NCBI RefSeq assembly: GCF_014204525.1 | Contig: NZ_JACHLP010000013.1 | Coordinates: 1-64,000, forward strand | Reading direction: 5' to 3' | DNA: 64,000 nucleotides | DNA from: Roseateles oligotrophus | GTDB taxonomy: Bacteria; Pseudomonadota; Gammaproteobacteria; Burkholderiales; Burkholderiaceae_C | Shown here: positions 15,871-25,436 of the stretch, piece by piece | Position numbering within the stretch: the first letter of the stretch is position 1 | Layout: every line of letters starts with the position of its first letter | The notes under the pieces: generated by a model | Database searches by the model: none | The model's input: only the letters and a program-made list of their open reading frames with translations | What the model was told of the DNA's origin: nothing | Position numbers and translations under genes: made by a program

Positions 15871-16686
15871 TCAGGCGCCGAATTCGTCACCCAGTTCGCG
15901 CGCGCGCCGCTGCGCGGCCAGCACCGCGCGACGCATCGAAGCCGCCACCTGGTCGGCCTCCAGGCTGCTGATGGCGGCCTGGGTTGTGCCCCCTTTAGAG
16001 GTGACACGGGCCCGCAACACGGAGGGATCTTCCACCGACTGCAAAGCCAGTTCAGCGGCACCCGAGCAGGTGGCCAGGGCCAGCAGGCGACCTTGCTCGG
16101 CCGTCAAACCCATCTCCACCGCGGCGGCCATCATGGCCTCGACCACATAAAAGAAGTAGGCCGGGCCGGAGCCCGAGACGGCGGTCACCGCGTCCAGATC
16201 GGCCTCCTTGCCCACCCATAGGCTGCGCCCGGTCGGCGCCAGCACCTCTTCCACCCATTGCTTGTCGGCTTCGCTGACGGCGGCACGACCGAACAGGCCG
16301 GTGATGCCCTGGCCGATCAAGGCCGGCGTGTTGGGCATGCTGCGCACCACCCGCTCCGTGCCGCTGAGGCGGGCGATCGCATCGCTGCGGATACCCGCCA
16401 TCACCGAGAGCTGCAAGGCCTGGCCGACCCAGGGTGCACAGGGGGCGGCGGCATCCGTAAAGAATTGCGGTTTGACGGCCCAGACCACCAGGCCAGCCTC
16501 GCCGAGCGCCGCCTCGGGGCGGGCAAACACGCGCACGCCCAAGTCCTGGCTGAGGCGGGCACGGGCCTCGTCAAAAGGCTCGACGACCAGAATCTGCTGC
16601 GGGGCGCGGCCGGCCCGGAGCAGGCCGCCGACGATGGCGCTGGCCATATTGCCGCCGCCTATGAATGCAATGCTTGTGTGGCTCAT
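15871..16686 (-). CDS. proC: pyrroline-5-carboxylate reductase
   Basis: 271 residues, typical length. It reduces pyrroline-5-carboxylate to proline with NAD(P)H. The Rossmann motif FIGGGNMASAIVGGLL is at residues 8-23. The C-terminal dimer region carries the signature SGSGPAYFFYVVEAM and the segment VTSKGGTTQAAI. It is cytoplasmic and probably leads the unit proC-ubiC-AP2-like gene. Proline degradation (putA) lies about 13 kb away, unrelated in regulation as far as can be seen. Confidence 0.95.
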   Translation of the reverse strand: MSHTSIAFIGGGNMASAIVGGLLRAGRAPQQILVVEPFDEARARLSQDLGVRVFARPEAALGEAGLVVWAVKPQFFTDAAAPCAPWVGQALQLSVMAGIRSDAIARLSGTERVVRSMPNTPALIGQGITGLFGRAAVSEADKQWVEEVLAPTGRSLWVGKEADLDAVTAVSGSGPAYFFYVVEAMMAAAVEMGLTAEQGRLLALATCSGAAELALQSVEDPSVLRARVTSKGGTTQAAISSLEADQVAASMRRAVLAAQRRARELGDEFGA

Positions 16687-16743
16687 GGATTTGGGAGGAA
16701 AAGCTGCACTTCAGTGTAAGGCGAGGCCGCTGGCCGGCCGGGC

Positions 16744-18279
16744 TCAAGGCGGCTGGGCTGCGGCCAGATCCTGTGCCACCGTGGCGGCCACATCGGCCTG
16801 GATCCAGGCCCAGAAGGGATTGCTGCGCAGGCGGTTCAGCGAGCCCAGCTCGATGCTGACGGCGCCGCTTTCCCCGCGCAGAAACCAGGAACCGATGCTG
16901 GGGATGCCATGGCGCCCGCTGCCCGGCTCGAAGCCATAGGCCGGGTCGTCCGGCGGCAGCAGCAGGGCCAGATGCCCCAGGGAAGCGAGCGAAGGCGGCC
17001 AAGCCAGGCCGGACCTGGGCGCGGCCAGCAATTCGGGCTCGCTGGCGGCCGGCGCCCAGCGCTGCGCCTGCAGCTCGGCGCCCTGGCTGGCGCCGTTGCC
17101 GATGATGTCCAGCGTGTAGCCGCGCGGGCCGGCCAGGGCGCGGTCCAGCAAGGCCTGGGATTCGGGCCGCAAGATGCTGCGCAGATAGGCTTGGCGATTG
17201 AGGTCAAACATCACCAGGCGATGCTGGGAGCCGGGCAAGCGGGCGTAGAGCTGGTCCAGCACGCCCTCGGCGCCCACGGTGGCATCGACCACCGACTGCC
17301 AGCTCAGCACCGGTGGCAGCTGCGCCAGGCGGCCGGCCCGCTCGGCCGCGGCCAGCTCCCGCTGCAAGGCCTGGGTGGCGCGATTGACCTCGCGGGCGGC
17401 GTTGAAGGGGAAGGAGTTGAATTTATAGGGGTCGTACTCGGCCACCAACTCCTGCCAGCGCACTTTCTGCAGAGCCGGCACCGGCAAGGCGCTGAGCACA
17501 TCCACCACCTCGGCCAGTTCGGCCACCGGCGGCAGGCTGATAGCGGGCGCGGCCAGCAGCACGCGGCTGGGGCGGCGCAGGGCCGGGTCCTTGAGTGTCT
17601 CCAGGCTGTACAGCAGGGCCAGGGCGCCGCCGGTGGAGAAGCCGCCGATATAAAAAGGCTGCTGCGGCCCGGCGCGGCCCGCCACATCGCGGGCGGCGAT
17701 GCGCACCGCAGCCTGCCAGTCGGCCAGGCGCATGTCCAGCATCATGGAGGGCAAGGTGCCGTGGCCGGGCAGGCGCAAGACCGTCACCGCCAGACCCTGG
17801 GCACGCAAGGTTTCGGCCAGGGCCTTCATCACATAGGGTGAGTCCGTCAAGCCGTGAATCAGCAAGGCCTGGCCCTTGGGCTTGGGCGGGCTCAGGCGGA
17901 AGGAGCGGTTGTAGGGCGCGCCATCCACCAAGCGCATCAGCTGGCTCTTGGGGTTGAAGCGGCTGTCGACCCAGGCGGCGTCCAGGGCCTGGCCTTTTTT
18001 GCCGACCCGCTCGTTTCGCCATTCGGCCTGCTTGGCGGCCAGCTCTTCGAACAGCAGGGTTTCACGCCGGAGATAAGCCTCGAAGTCCAGGTCCGCATGC
18101 CGGGCGGCGCTGAACTCCTGCTGCAGCTTCTCCTGATGCCAGGGCTGCAGCGGCGGCAAGGCCGTGACGGCATACAAGGTGTAGCCGGCCAGCAGCGTCA
18201 GGCTCAGCAGCAAAAGCCAACCGAGCAGACGCAGCAGGCTGCGCATCAAGCGGCGCAACAATGTATTCAGCAGCGTCAT
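16744..18279 (-). CDS. membrane-anchored alpha/beta hydrolase
   Basis: 511 residues. An N-terminal transmembrane anchor (about 14-38) is followed by a helical region and an alpha/beta hydrolase domain beginning QALLIHGLTDSPYVMKALAE at about 139-158. The nucleophile elbow is GFSTGG, and the RLPGHGTLPS segment resembles lysophospholipase/monoglyceride lipases. The His of the triad is probably in the C-terminal region (SGRHGIPSIGSW area), but I cannot fix it. The substrate is unknown; an ester of lipid type is likely. It stands alone between proC and the SYLF gene. Confidence 0.82.
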   Translation of the reverse strand: MTLLNTLLRRLMRSLLRLLGWLLLLSLTLLAGYTLYAVTALPPLQPWHQEKLQQEFSAARHADLDFEAYLRRETLLFEELAAKQAEWRNERVGKKGQALDAAWVDSRFNPKSQLMRLVDGAPYNRSFRLSPPKPKGQALLIHGLTDSPYVMKALAETLRAQGLAVTVLRLPGHGTLPSMMLDMRLADWQAAVRIAARDVAGRAGPQQPFYIGGFSTGGALALLYSLETLKDPALRRPSRVLLAAPAISLPPVAELAEVVDVLSALPVPALQKVRWQELVAEYDPYKFNSFPFNAAREVNRATQALQRELAAAERAGRLAQLPPVLSWQSVVDATVGAEGVLDQLYARLPGSQHRLVMFDLNRQAYLRSILRPESQALLDRALAGPRGYTLDIIGNGASQGAELQAQRWAPAASEPELLAAPRSGLAWPPSLASLGHLALLLPPDDPAYGFEPGSGRHGIPSIGSWFLRGESGAVSIELGSLNRLRSNPFWAWIQADVAATVAQDLAAAQPP

Positions 18280-18352
18280 GCCCGGCCCTTATTCGTGAAG
18301 AGGCGGCCATTGTGCGGGACGCGCCCGGGCTACGGGCGCGTCAAGACCCGAA

Positions 18353-18928
18353 TCAGAATTCGATCTTGCTGATCTTGCTGCCATTGAGGGTGGCCGCCGC
18401 CATCAAGCCCGCATTGGTCAGGGCAAAGGCGTTGACCGCGTTGTCCAGGCTATTGGTGTCTATGGTGCCGTTGGCCCCCACCTTGACCAGGGCCACCGAG
18501 GCATCGGCGCCGGCCGTCCAGCCCTTGCTCTTGCGGAACTCATCCAGCGCGTTCTGCGTCATGAACATCAGCACCAAGGCCTTGGACTGGGCACCGGCCT
18601 GGAAGCCAAAGGACACGGCGGTGGTCTTGTAATAGTCCACCGTGCGGCCAGCCACGCGCAAAGCGCCTTCGCCGTACTCGCCGCCCACGCCCAGGCCGGC
18701 GGCATAGACCTTGGGAAACACCAGGATGGCGCGGGCCTTGCCGGCCAGCTCCTGCGAACCCTTGACGCTGCCGTACAGCGTGGCCAGGGTGGCGTCCGTG
18801 CCTTTTTCGATCTCGGCCTTTTGTTCGGCCGGGCTGGCGCTCGCACCCTTATTGGTCGTGCAGCCAGACATGAGAGCCAGGGACAGGCCCAGGGCGAGAG
18901 GGGCGAGCAGCAGATTTCTACGCAGCAT
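18353..18928 (-). CDS. SYLF (YSC84-like) lipid-binding lipoprotein
   Basis: 191 residues. Signal peptide with lipobox (LMSGC, Cys about 22). The mature part matches the SYLF family: ARAILVFPKVYAAGLGVGGEYGEGALRV, a central hydrophobic GFQAGAQSKALVLMFM and a C-terminal KVGANGTIDTNSL. SYLF proteins bind phosphoinositides or other lipids in eukaryotes, and the bacterial role is unknown. ATG 18928 was chosen because a GGAG lies 9 bases before it and it begins the signal peptide; an upstream in-frame extension is not export-compatible. Confidence 0.88.
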   Translation of the reverse strand: MLRRNLLLAPLALGLSLALMSGCTTNKGASASPAEQKAEIEKGTDATLATLYGSVKGSQELAGKARAILVFPKVYAAGLGVGGEYGEGALRVAGRTVDYYKTTAVSFGFQAGAQSKALVLMFMTQNALDEFRKSKGWTAGADASVALVKVGANGTIDTNSLDNAVNAFALTNAGLMAAATLNGSKISKIEF

Positions 18929-19146
18929 GGTGGGCTCCAATTCTTCTTCAGAGTGAGGGGACAGGGGCAAGCCTGACCATACTGCGAAAGTCCGCGCCCT
19001 TGTGAAGAGCGGTAAGCCAACGGGGCGGGAATGCAACCCATGGCAACTGAGCGTTAGCCCTGCGGGGGCTCGTCACCGACCGGGCCAAAGCCGGCCCATC
19101 GCCGGAGCGGCGTCACCCCGATTCGGGACAGCGCCCAAGCCACTTG

Positions 19147-20616
19147 TTACAAATGAGCGCGTTGGGGCGCCAGCAAGCGCCCCAGGCAAGCCACCGCCTC
19201 GCGCAGCTGGGCGTCAAAAGGCAGGCCGCAGTTGATGCGCAGAAAGCGGTCGTAGCGCATGGAGTTGGAGAACATGGCGCCCGGTGCCAGGCGTATGCCC
19301 TGGGCCAAGGCCGCCTCGAACAAGACCTCGGAGGATGAGCCTTCGGGCAGCTCCACCCACAGGCTCAGGCCGCCGCTGGGCAGGCTCATGCGCGACTCGC
19401 GCGGCAGATGGCGGGCCAGGGCCTCGGCCATCTGCTCGCGTTGCTGGGCCAGGCGGGCCCGCATGCCGCGCAGGTGGCGGGTCATATGGCCGGCCTTGAA
19501 AAAGTCCGCCACCGCCAGCTGGGCCAAGGCCTCGTTGGGGCGGGACTGGCTGTACTTGAGCATCTCCAGGCGTTGCTGCCAGCGCCCGCCCGTCATCCAG
19601 CCCAGGCGCATGCCGGGGGCCAGGATCTTGTGCAGGGAGCTGCACAGAATCACCCGCCCGCTGCGGTCAAAGGACTTGATGGGCCGCAGCGTGCCGGGGC
19701 CGTCGTAGAAGCTTGCGTAGCTGTCATCCTCGATCAAGGCCAGGTCCTGGGCCTCGCACCAGGCCAGCAACTCCTGCTTGGCCGCCTCGGGCATGATGGC
19801 GCCCAGCGGGTTCTGCAGATTGGGGATCACCGCCACCGCCTTCAGCCCCGGCGTGCGCGCGGCCGCCTCGCGCAGGGCGGGCAGGGAGATGCCGGTATGC
19901 GGGCTGGTGGGGATCTCCAGCGCCTGCAGCGACAAGCTCTCCAGAATCTGCAGCAGGCCGTAATACGTGGGCGACTCCACCGCCACCACATCGCCCGGCT
20001 GGGTGACGGCGCGCAGGGCCAGGGTCAAGGCCTCGGTGCAGCCGTGGGTGACGACGATCTCGTCCGCCCGCAGCTGGAGCTGTTGCTCCAAAGCATGGCG
20101 GGCCAGGGCCGCCCGCAACGAGGGCTCACCCCCTGGCAAGGACGGCGTCACCAGATGCAGGGCATGGTGGCGCAGAACGCGCAGACTGGCCTGGCGCAGG
20201 CGCTCCAAAGGATACAGATCGGGCGCCGCCACGGCCCCGGCCAGATTGACCCGCACCTGGGCGCGCAAGGCCCGCTCCAGCACCGAGGACACCTTCTGAT
20301 GCACGCCGACATAACGTGCCGCATCCACTGGCGCCGCCACGGCGGGCTCGTGCGCCGGTGGCAAGCGCGGCGTCTGGCCCTGCCGCGCAGCCGCGGCGAC
20401 GAAGTAGCCGGCCCTGGCACGCGCCTCCAGCAGGCCCTGGCCCTCCAGCCAGCGGCAGGCCTGCAAGGCGGTGGACATGCTGACGCCATGCAGCGCCATC
20501 AGCCCGCGCACCGAGGGCATGCGCGCGCCCGGTGGCAAGGTGCCCTGGCGGATGGCCTGGCGGTAATGCGTGCCCAGGCGAACGTAAAGCCGGGCGTCCT
20601 CGATGGTCAGCGTCAT
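19147..20616 (-). CDS. MocR-type GntR regulator with aminotransferase domain
   Basis: 489 residues. N-terminal winged helix of the GntR family (about 1-75, with MPSVRGLMALHGVSMSTALQ as the recognition part), a linker, then a fold-type I PLP aminotransferase-like domain (about 115-489). The PLP-binding lysine is Lys330 in SSLHKILAPGMRLGW. The aspartate motif IEDDSYASF is present. Such proteins sense an amino acid or PLP through an external aldimine. It is divergent from the DUF2917-like gene at 20802, and this pair is a likely regulator/target arrangement. Confidence 0.9.
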   Translation of the reverse strand: MTLTIEDARLYVRLGTHYRQAIRQGTLPPGARMPSVRGLMALHGVSMSTALQACRWLEGQGLLEARARAGYFVAAAARQGQTPRLPPAHEPAVAAPVDAARYVGVHQKVSSVLERALRAQVRVNLAGAVAAPDLYPLERLRQASLRVLRHHALHLVTPSLPGGEPSLRAALARHALEQQLQLRADEIVVTHGCTEALTLALRAVTQPGDVVAVESPTYYGLLQILESLSLQALEIPTSPHTGISLPALREAAARTPGLKAVAVIPNLQNPLGAIMPEAAKQELLAWCEAQDLALIEDDSYASFYDGPGTLRPIKSFDRSGRVILCSSLHKILAPGMRLGWMTGGRWQQRLEMLKYSQSRPNEALAQLAVADFFKAGHMTRHLRGMRARLAQQREQMAEALARHLPRESRMSLPSGGLSLWVELPEGSSSEVLFEAALAQGIRLAPGAMFSNSMRYDRFLRINCGLPFDAQLREAVACLGRLLAPQRAHL

Positions 20617-20801
20617 GAACGGGATTGTCGGCCCAGCGACCCGCGGGCCAGCGCTACAGATGGCCGCTCTGCGCTGCGATACAGCGGCAAAAAAGCCGCT
20701 GCTCCGCAGCAATCGCCACGCTTCTGTGCCTGTGCGCCGGGGCCAGACCCGGCGACAGTGAGCCCAACCCACGATGCATGCCAGCGAAGCCCAGACCCAT
20801 C

Positions 20802-21149
20802 ATGACGCCCCACGACGCGCCCCTCCTCCTGCAACTGCCACGCGGCGCCCAGCGCCTGCTGCAACTGCCCGCCGGCAGCCTGCTGCAGGTCCACAGCGGC
20901 CGCCTCCTGCTCTGCCAGGCCCTCAGCGGCCTGCTGCCCGGCCTGAGCCTGGCCGACAGCCTCTGGCAGGCCCGCTGCGAGCTGCTGCCCGGCCAGGTCT
21001 GGCAGGCGCCCGAGACGCTGTGGCTGCGCCTGGACACGCCCGGTCAGGACTGCCTGCTCTGCCTGCTGCCGGCCGAGATTCCTGCCGGCCTGTGGGCCCG
21101 CGCCCGGGCTTGGCTCGGCGCTTGGCTGAAAAGCCCAGACCTGGCGTGA
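20802..21149 (+). CDS. small cupin-like DUF2917-type protein
   Basis: 115 residues. The beta-rich pattern (LLQLPAGSLLQVHSGRLLLC, then LLPGQVWQAPETLWLRL) resembles DUF2917, a short cupin-like family of proteobacteria with no defined role. The start ATG 20802 is preceded by no clear ribosome site, and in-frame upstream starts also exist. It is transcribed away from the MocR regulator and is probably under its control. Confidence in the family is moderate. Confidence 0.55.
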   Translation: MTPHDAPLLLQLPRGAQRLLQLPAGSLLQVHSGRLLLCQALSGLLPGLSLADSLWQARCELLPGQVWQAPETLWLRLDTPGQDCLLCLLPAEIPAGLWARARAWLGAWLKSPDLA

Positions 21150-21213
21150 CGGCCCTTGCACCGGACCCATCGCGGCCCAGACACACATCCGAGGGCCAGC
21201 ATGCGCTCCCGGC

Positions 21214-23346
21214 TCAGAACTGGTAGCTCGCGCCCAGGCCCAGCTGGCGGCCCGAGCCGGCCGTGCCCGCGCTGACGCCTGGGGCGAAGTAGTAGGTATA
21301 AAGCTCCTGGCGCTTGCCGTTCAGATTGCTGGCCCACACAAAGAGCTCGGCCGGGCCGTTTTCCAGACTCAGCCGGGCGTCCAGGCGCTGGTGCGAGGAC
21401 AAGCAGGTCTCGCCATGGTTTTGCGGATCGCCGGCACGCTCGCCAAGATAGCGGTAGCCCAGCCTGGCCCGCAGCACCGGCGCCTGCAGCCCCAGCAAGG
21501 CCGGCAGCGCCTGGCGATAGTCCAGGCTGAGCTGGCCGCTCCAGCGAGGCACATCCGGCACCCGAGCGCCGGCCGGGACGGCACCGCCCGGCACATGGGT
21601 CAGACCGCTCAGGATCTTGGCCTGGGTATAGGCCAGGCCGCCACTGACGGTCCAGGCGGCCGTGGGCCGCCAAGCGGCTTCCAGCTCCAGGCCCTGGCTG
21701 CGCGTGTCGGTGTTGAGGCCCTGAGCGGCAAAGGTGGCCACGTCATAACCCAGCAAATGGTCATCGCGGACCTGGTTGATGAACAGGGCCGCCGTGGCGC
21801 TCAGGCTTCGGTCGGCCCGCTCGCCCTTGAGACCCAGCTCCAGGCTGTCCACATGACCGGGCTTGAGCGCCGCGCCGTCCGCCACCTGGACGCCGTAGTC
21901 GATAAAACCGCCCGGCTTGTGGCCGCGCGCCAGCACCGCATAGGCATTCAACGCCGGGCTCAGCGCCTGCATCAGGGCCAGGCGGCCGGTGCTGGAGCCC
22001 TCGTTCAGATGACGCAAGTCCTGGCTGTCGGGCATGCCGGTCTTGCTGAAACTGGCCTCGTAACGCTTGCGCTCACGGGTATGGCGCAGGCCGGCGGTGA
22101 GCCGGGTGCCGGGGCGCAGCGAATGGCTGATCTCGCCAAAGAGGGCGTGGCTGTCGGTCTCGAACTTGCGCCGCCCGACATGGCCCGACATGGGCATGGC
22201 GTCGTCGTGATGGCGGCGAATTTCCTCGCTCTGCAAACCCACGCTCCAGAACAGCGGAGCGCCGGCCAGCGAGCCCAGGCGCAGCTCGTGCTGCATCGCG
22301 CGGGCCCGGGTGTCAACGGCCAAGCAGATCTCGACCGGCGTGCCAAAGGCGGCCTGCGACAGGTTCTTGGGGTAGCAGGAATCGCTGCCACCTTCGGTCG
22401 GCACATAGGCGCTCAGCCAAACCAGCCGGCTGCCGGCGAACTCATGCTGCAGCTCCAGCGAATGACGGGCGGCCTTGTTGGTGGCGCGGCTGGCGGCCGG
22501 ATCGAGGTCGACGCTGGGCGGTGAGGCATGGGGGCGCAACAGGGTCATGCCGATGCGGCCGCGCTGGTCCTGCCGCTCCGAGATCCACAACAGCTTGCTG
22601 CGCACGGCCGCCTGCCATTGCAGCGACAGACGCCCGCCGCTCTCGCGAATCTCGGTCAGCGGCCGGCCGCTGCGCAGATTGAGCACATCGCTGTCCTGCT
22701 GGTTGCCGAACAAGGCGACGCGGGCGCTCAGCGTTGGGCTCAAGGGGCCGCCCACGGCCGCCTCGATGCGGCGCTGGCCCTGCTGACCGAACTCGATGCG
22801 GCCATGGCCCTCGAGATGACGGGTCGGGCGGCGCGAGCTGATATTGAGCGCGCCGGCCTGGCTGCTGCTGCCCAGCAGCGTGCCCTGCGGACCCTTCAAG
22901 ACCTCGATGCGGTCCACGTCCAGCATGGCCAGGTTGGCGCTGCGACCGGACAAGGTGACGCCGTCCAGGCTCATCAGCACCGAGCGGTCCTCGGCACTTA
23001 TCTGGAACAAGGAACCGACCCCGCGCATGCGCACATTGGCGTCGCCAAAACCGCCAAAGGAGTTGACCTCGACGCCCGGCAGGCCGCGCAACACATCCTC
23101 CAGCTGCAGCTGATGGCGCTGCTCCAGCTCGCTGGCGTCGATGCTGCTGACGCTGAAGGGCAGATCGCGGGCGCGCTCCTCGGTGCGCCGGGCGGTCACC
23201 GTGACCGGCGGCAATTGGCGAGTGGCGGTCGCGGTGGGCGGGGTGACTTCACCATCGGCCTGGGCCAGGGCGTCGGCGCCCAGCGCCGACGCCAGAGTGA
23301 GCAAGACGCAGGGCAGCAGGCCCGGGGAACGCGAGGAATGCAGCAT
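21214..23346 (-). CDS. TonB-dependent outer-membrane receptor
   Basis: 710 residues. Signal peptide (about 1-28, ending ADALA), a TonB box-like LPPVTVTARR, a plug domain (about 60-190, DLPFSVSSIDASELEQRHQLQLEDVLRGLPGV region) and a 22-strand barrel ending in the aromatic terminus LGLGASYQF. Such receptors import ferric siderophores or similar compounds with TonB energy. A Fur-type box lies 72-86 bases upstream, and an AraC regulator is divergent. I chose ATG 23346 because it begins a classic signal peptide; the longer frame to 23433 runs into the Fur box. The ligand cannot be deduced. Confidence 0.92.
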   Translation of the reverse strand: MLHSSRSPGLLPCVLLTLASALGADALAQADGEVTPPTATATRQLPPVTVTARRTEERARDLPFSVSSIDASELEQRHQLQLEDVLRGLPGVEVNSFGGFGDANVRMRGVGSLFQISAEDRSVLMSLDGVTLSGRSANLAMLDVDRIEVLKGPQGTLLGSSSQAGALNISSRRPTRHLEGHGRIEFGQQGQRRIEAAVGGPLSPTLSARVALFGNQQDSDVLNLRSGRPLTEIRESGGRLSLQWQAAVRSKLLWISERQDQRGRIGMTLLRPHASPPSVDLDPAASRATNKAARHSLELQHEFAGSRLVWLSAYVPTEGGSDSCYPKNLSQAAFGTPVEICLAVDTRARAMQHELRLGSLAGAPLFWSVGLQSEEIRRHHDDAMPMSGHVGRRKFETDSHALFGEISHSLRPGTRLTAGLRHTRERKRYEASFSKTGMPDSQDLRHLNEGSSTGRLALMQALSPALNAYAVLARGHKPGGFIDYGVQVADGAALKPGHVDSLELGLKGERADRSLSATAALFINQVRDDHLLGYDVATFAAQGLNTDTRSQGLELEAAWRPTAAWTVSGGLAYTQAKILSGLTHVPGGAVPAGARVPDVPRWSGQLSLDYRQALPALLGLQAPVLRARLGYRYLGERAGDPQNHGETCLSSHQRLDARLSLENGPAELFVWASNLNGKRQELYTYYFAPGVSAGTAGSGRQLGLGASYQF

Positions 23347-23417
23347 GAAGAATCCCAAAAATGGCAGCCCTGCTCCGCCTTGGCGAGTGGGTCTGTCCGG
23401 AGACTGAATAAAATTAA

Positions 23418-23432
23418 TGATAATGATTCTCA
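23418..23432. promoter_or_regulatory. Fur box between receptor and AraC regulator
   Basis: TGATAATGATTCTCA fits the 7-1-7 Fur consensus (TGATAAT, one base, ATTNTCA). It sits in the AT-rich divergent promoter region of the TonB receptor and the AraC regulator. Iron-bound Fur should repress one or both genes. Confidence 0.8.
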
Positions 23433-23484
23433 TTCTTGTCTCTACCCGAATCCGGTCGTTCTTGGCCCGGATGAGTTCGTCCCC

Positions 23485-24459
23485 ATGTCCGATCTCAACA
23501 AAACCCGCAGTACGCCCGCGGCCCAGGCCCTCCTGAGCGCCTCGGCCCTGACCGCCAATCCCTTGCTGCTGGGCCTGCCCAGCGGCTCGACGCTGGACCT
23601 GGCGCAGCGCGCGGTCGGCGAGGGCGTGGAGCTGCTATGGGCGACGGCCTGGCTGGCCGCACCGCTGGAGCTGAACCTGCGCGATGACCGCGACTTCATC
23701 CAGTTCAACTACGGGCTGGAGGGGCGCGCCGAATGCCGGGTGCGGCTGCCCCGCGGCCGGCGTCAGGAGTTTGTGCATCAGCAGGAGGGCTGCATCCAGT
23801 TCACCCCCGATCTGCTGGGCAACTTCCGCATGCAAGGAAGGTTCCGCAGCGTCTCGGTGGCGGTGCAGCCGGCGGTGCTGCAGAGCTGGCTGGACGGCGA
23901 GGCCGATATGGAGCTGGCGCGTTCGCTGGCCGCCGGCGACTATCTGTCGCTGGGCCATCGCAGCGCCGCCCTGCATGTCGCCGCTACCGAGCTGTACCGC
24001 CATCTGACGCCGGACACGCCCGCGCACGCCCAGCCCCAGCAACGCCACCCGCTGTGGCTGCAGGGCCAGATCCTGCGGTTTGTCGGCCTGATCCTGGAGT
24101 CGCGCCGGCCCAGCCTGGCCGGCAGTCCCCTCTGCCCCAGCGACATCGCCCGGCTGACCCGGGCCCGCGACCAGTTGCTGGCCGATCTGTCTTGTGCGCC
24201 CACACTGGCCGCCCTGGCCGCCACCCAGGGCCTGAGCCTGCTCAAGCTCAAAAAAGGTTTTCGCCTGCTGTTCGGCCACAGCCCCTACGCGCTGTTCCAG
24301 ATCGAGCGCATGCATGCGGCCCAACACATGCTCAGGCGCGGCGAACGCTCGGTCACCAGCGTGGCCTCCGAGCTGGGCTATACCAATATCAGCCACTTCG
24401 CGGCGGCCTTTCGCAAGCAGCTGGGGGTCAACCCGGCGCAGATCGCGCGGGCGCGCTGA
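23485..24459 (+). CDS. AraC-family regulator (PchR-like)
   Basis: 324 residues. The N-terminal half is an effector-binding region with FIQFNYGLEGRAECRVRL, and the C-terminal 100 residues carry two helix-turn-helix motifs (TLAALAATQGLSLLKLKKGF and SVTSVASELGYTNISHFAAA). It resembles the PchR/AlcR regulators that activate siderophore receptor genes when the ferric siderophore is present. It is divergent from the TonB receptor, with the Fur box between them, and likely activates it. ATG 23485 was chosen over the far upstream open frame, which lies inside the receptor gene. Confidence 0.9.
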   Translation: MSDLNKTRSTPAAQALLSASALTANPLLLGLPSGSTLDLAQRAVGEGVELLWATAWLAAPLELNLRDDRDFIQFNYGLEGRAECRVRLPRGRRQEFVHQQEGCIQFTPDLLGNFRMQGRFRSVSVAVQPAVLQSWLDGEADMELARSLAAGDYLSLGHRSAALHVAATELYRHLTPDTPAHAQPQQRHPLWLQGQILRFVGLILESRRPSLAGSPLCPSDIARLTRARDQLLADLSCAPTLAALAATQGLSLLKLKKGFRLLFGHSPYALFQIERMHAAQHMLRRGERSVTSVASELGYTNISHFAAAFRKQLGVNPAQIARAR

Positions 24460-24554
24460 TCCGGGCCACCGCAACCCTTTTCGGGTGGCGGCCCGGGCTG
24501 AAATGTCTATGGTTCAGCGCCATCGGGCCATGCCCGCTGACTCTGGAACCCACC

Positions 24555-25436
24555 ATGACCCATCCCCCCGGCCTGCATATCCGCGGCCTGAGCAAGACTT
24601 ACGGCAAGGGCCCTGCCGCCCTGCAAGGCATCAACCTCGATGTAGGGCCCGGCCTCTACGGCCTGCTGGGCCCCAACGGCGCGGGCAAGAGCACGCTGAT
24701 GCGCACCCTGGCCACGCTGCAGCCGCCCGACAGCGGCAGCATCGCGCTGGACGGCATCGATGTGCTGCGCGACCCCCAGGCCCTGCGCCTGCGCCTGGGC
24801 TATCTGCCACAGCAGATCGGCGCCTACCCGCAGACCAGCGGCCTGCAGATGCTGGAGCGCTTTGCCTGGATGAAGGGCTTCAGCGACGCGCACGAGCGCC
24901 GCCGCGAGGTCCAGACCCTGCTGGAGCGGGTCAACCTCAGCGAGGCGGCGGCGCGGCCCGTCAGCAGCTACTCGGGCGGCATGCTACGCCGGCTTGGGAT
25001 TGCGCTGGCCCTGATCGGCGCGCCCCGCTTGCTCATCGTCGACGAGCCCACCGCCGGCCTGGACCCGGCCGAGCGCACGCGTTTTCATCGCGTGCTGGCC
25101 GATGTGGCGGCCGATGCCGTGGTGCTGCTGTCCACCCACATCGTCGAAGACATCGAGAACCTGTGCACCCGCCTGGCCATCCTGGCCGGCGGGCGCATCG
25201 TCGCCGAGGGCACGCCAGCCGGCCTCTGCAGCGCGCTGGAGGGCCGGCTCTGGGCCTGCCTCGCGCCCCGCGGCACACCCGTGCCCGAGGGCCTGCACGC
25301 CTGGGCCACGCCGGCCGGCACGCGGGTGATCCGCGAGGCCGCCCAGCGGCCCGGCCCCGACTGGACCGCCCACAGCCCACGGCTGGAGGACGCCTACCAC
25401 CTGGCCCTGCAGCGCCAGCCGGGAGGGCGGACATGA
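24555..25436 (+). CDS. ABC transporter ATP-binding protein
   Basis: 293 residues. Walker A GPNGAGKST, signature YSGGM, Walker B RLLIVDEPTAGLD and a switch His in LLSTHIVED are all intact, with a C-terminal extension of about 70 residues. It has the form of ABC-2 type export ATPases. Its stop overlaps the start of the large permease gene (ATGA, 25433-25436), so the two form one transporter. It follows the AraC gene by 95 bases and may share the iron-linked cluster. Confidence 0.93.
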   Translation: MTHPPGLHIRGLSKTYGKGPAALQGINLDVGPGLYGLLGPNGAGKSTLMRTLATLQPPDSGSIALDGIDVLRDPQALRLRLGYLPQQIGAYPQTSGLQMLERFAWMKGFSDAHERRREVQTLLERVNLSEAAARPVSSYSGGMLRRLGIALALIGAPRLLIVDEPTAGLDPAERTRFHRVLADVAADAVVLLSTHIVEDIENLCTRLAILAGGRIVAEGTPAGLCSALEGRLWACLAPRGTPVPEGLHAWATPAGTRVIREAAQRPGPDWTAHSPRLEDAYHLALQRQPGGRT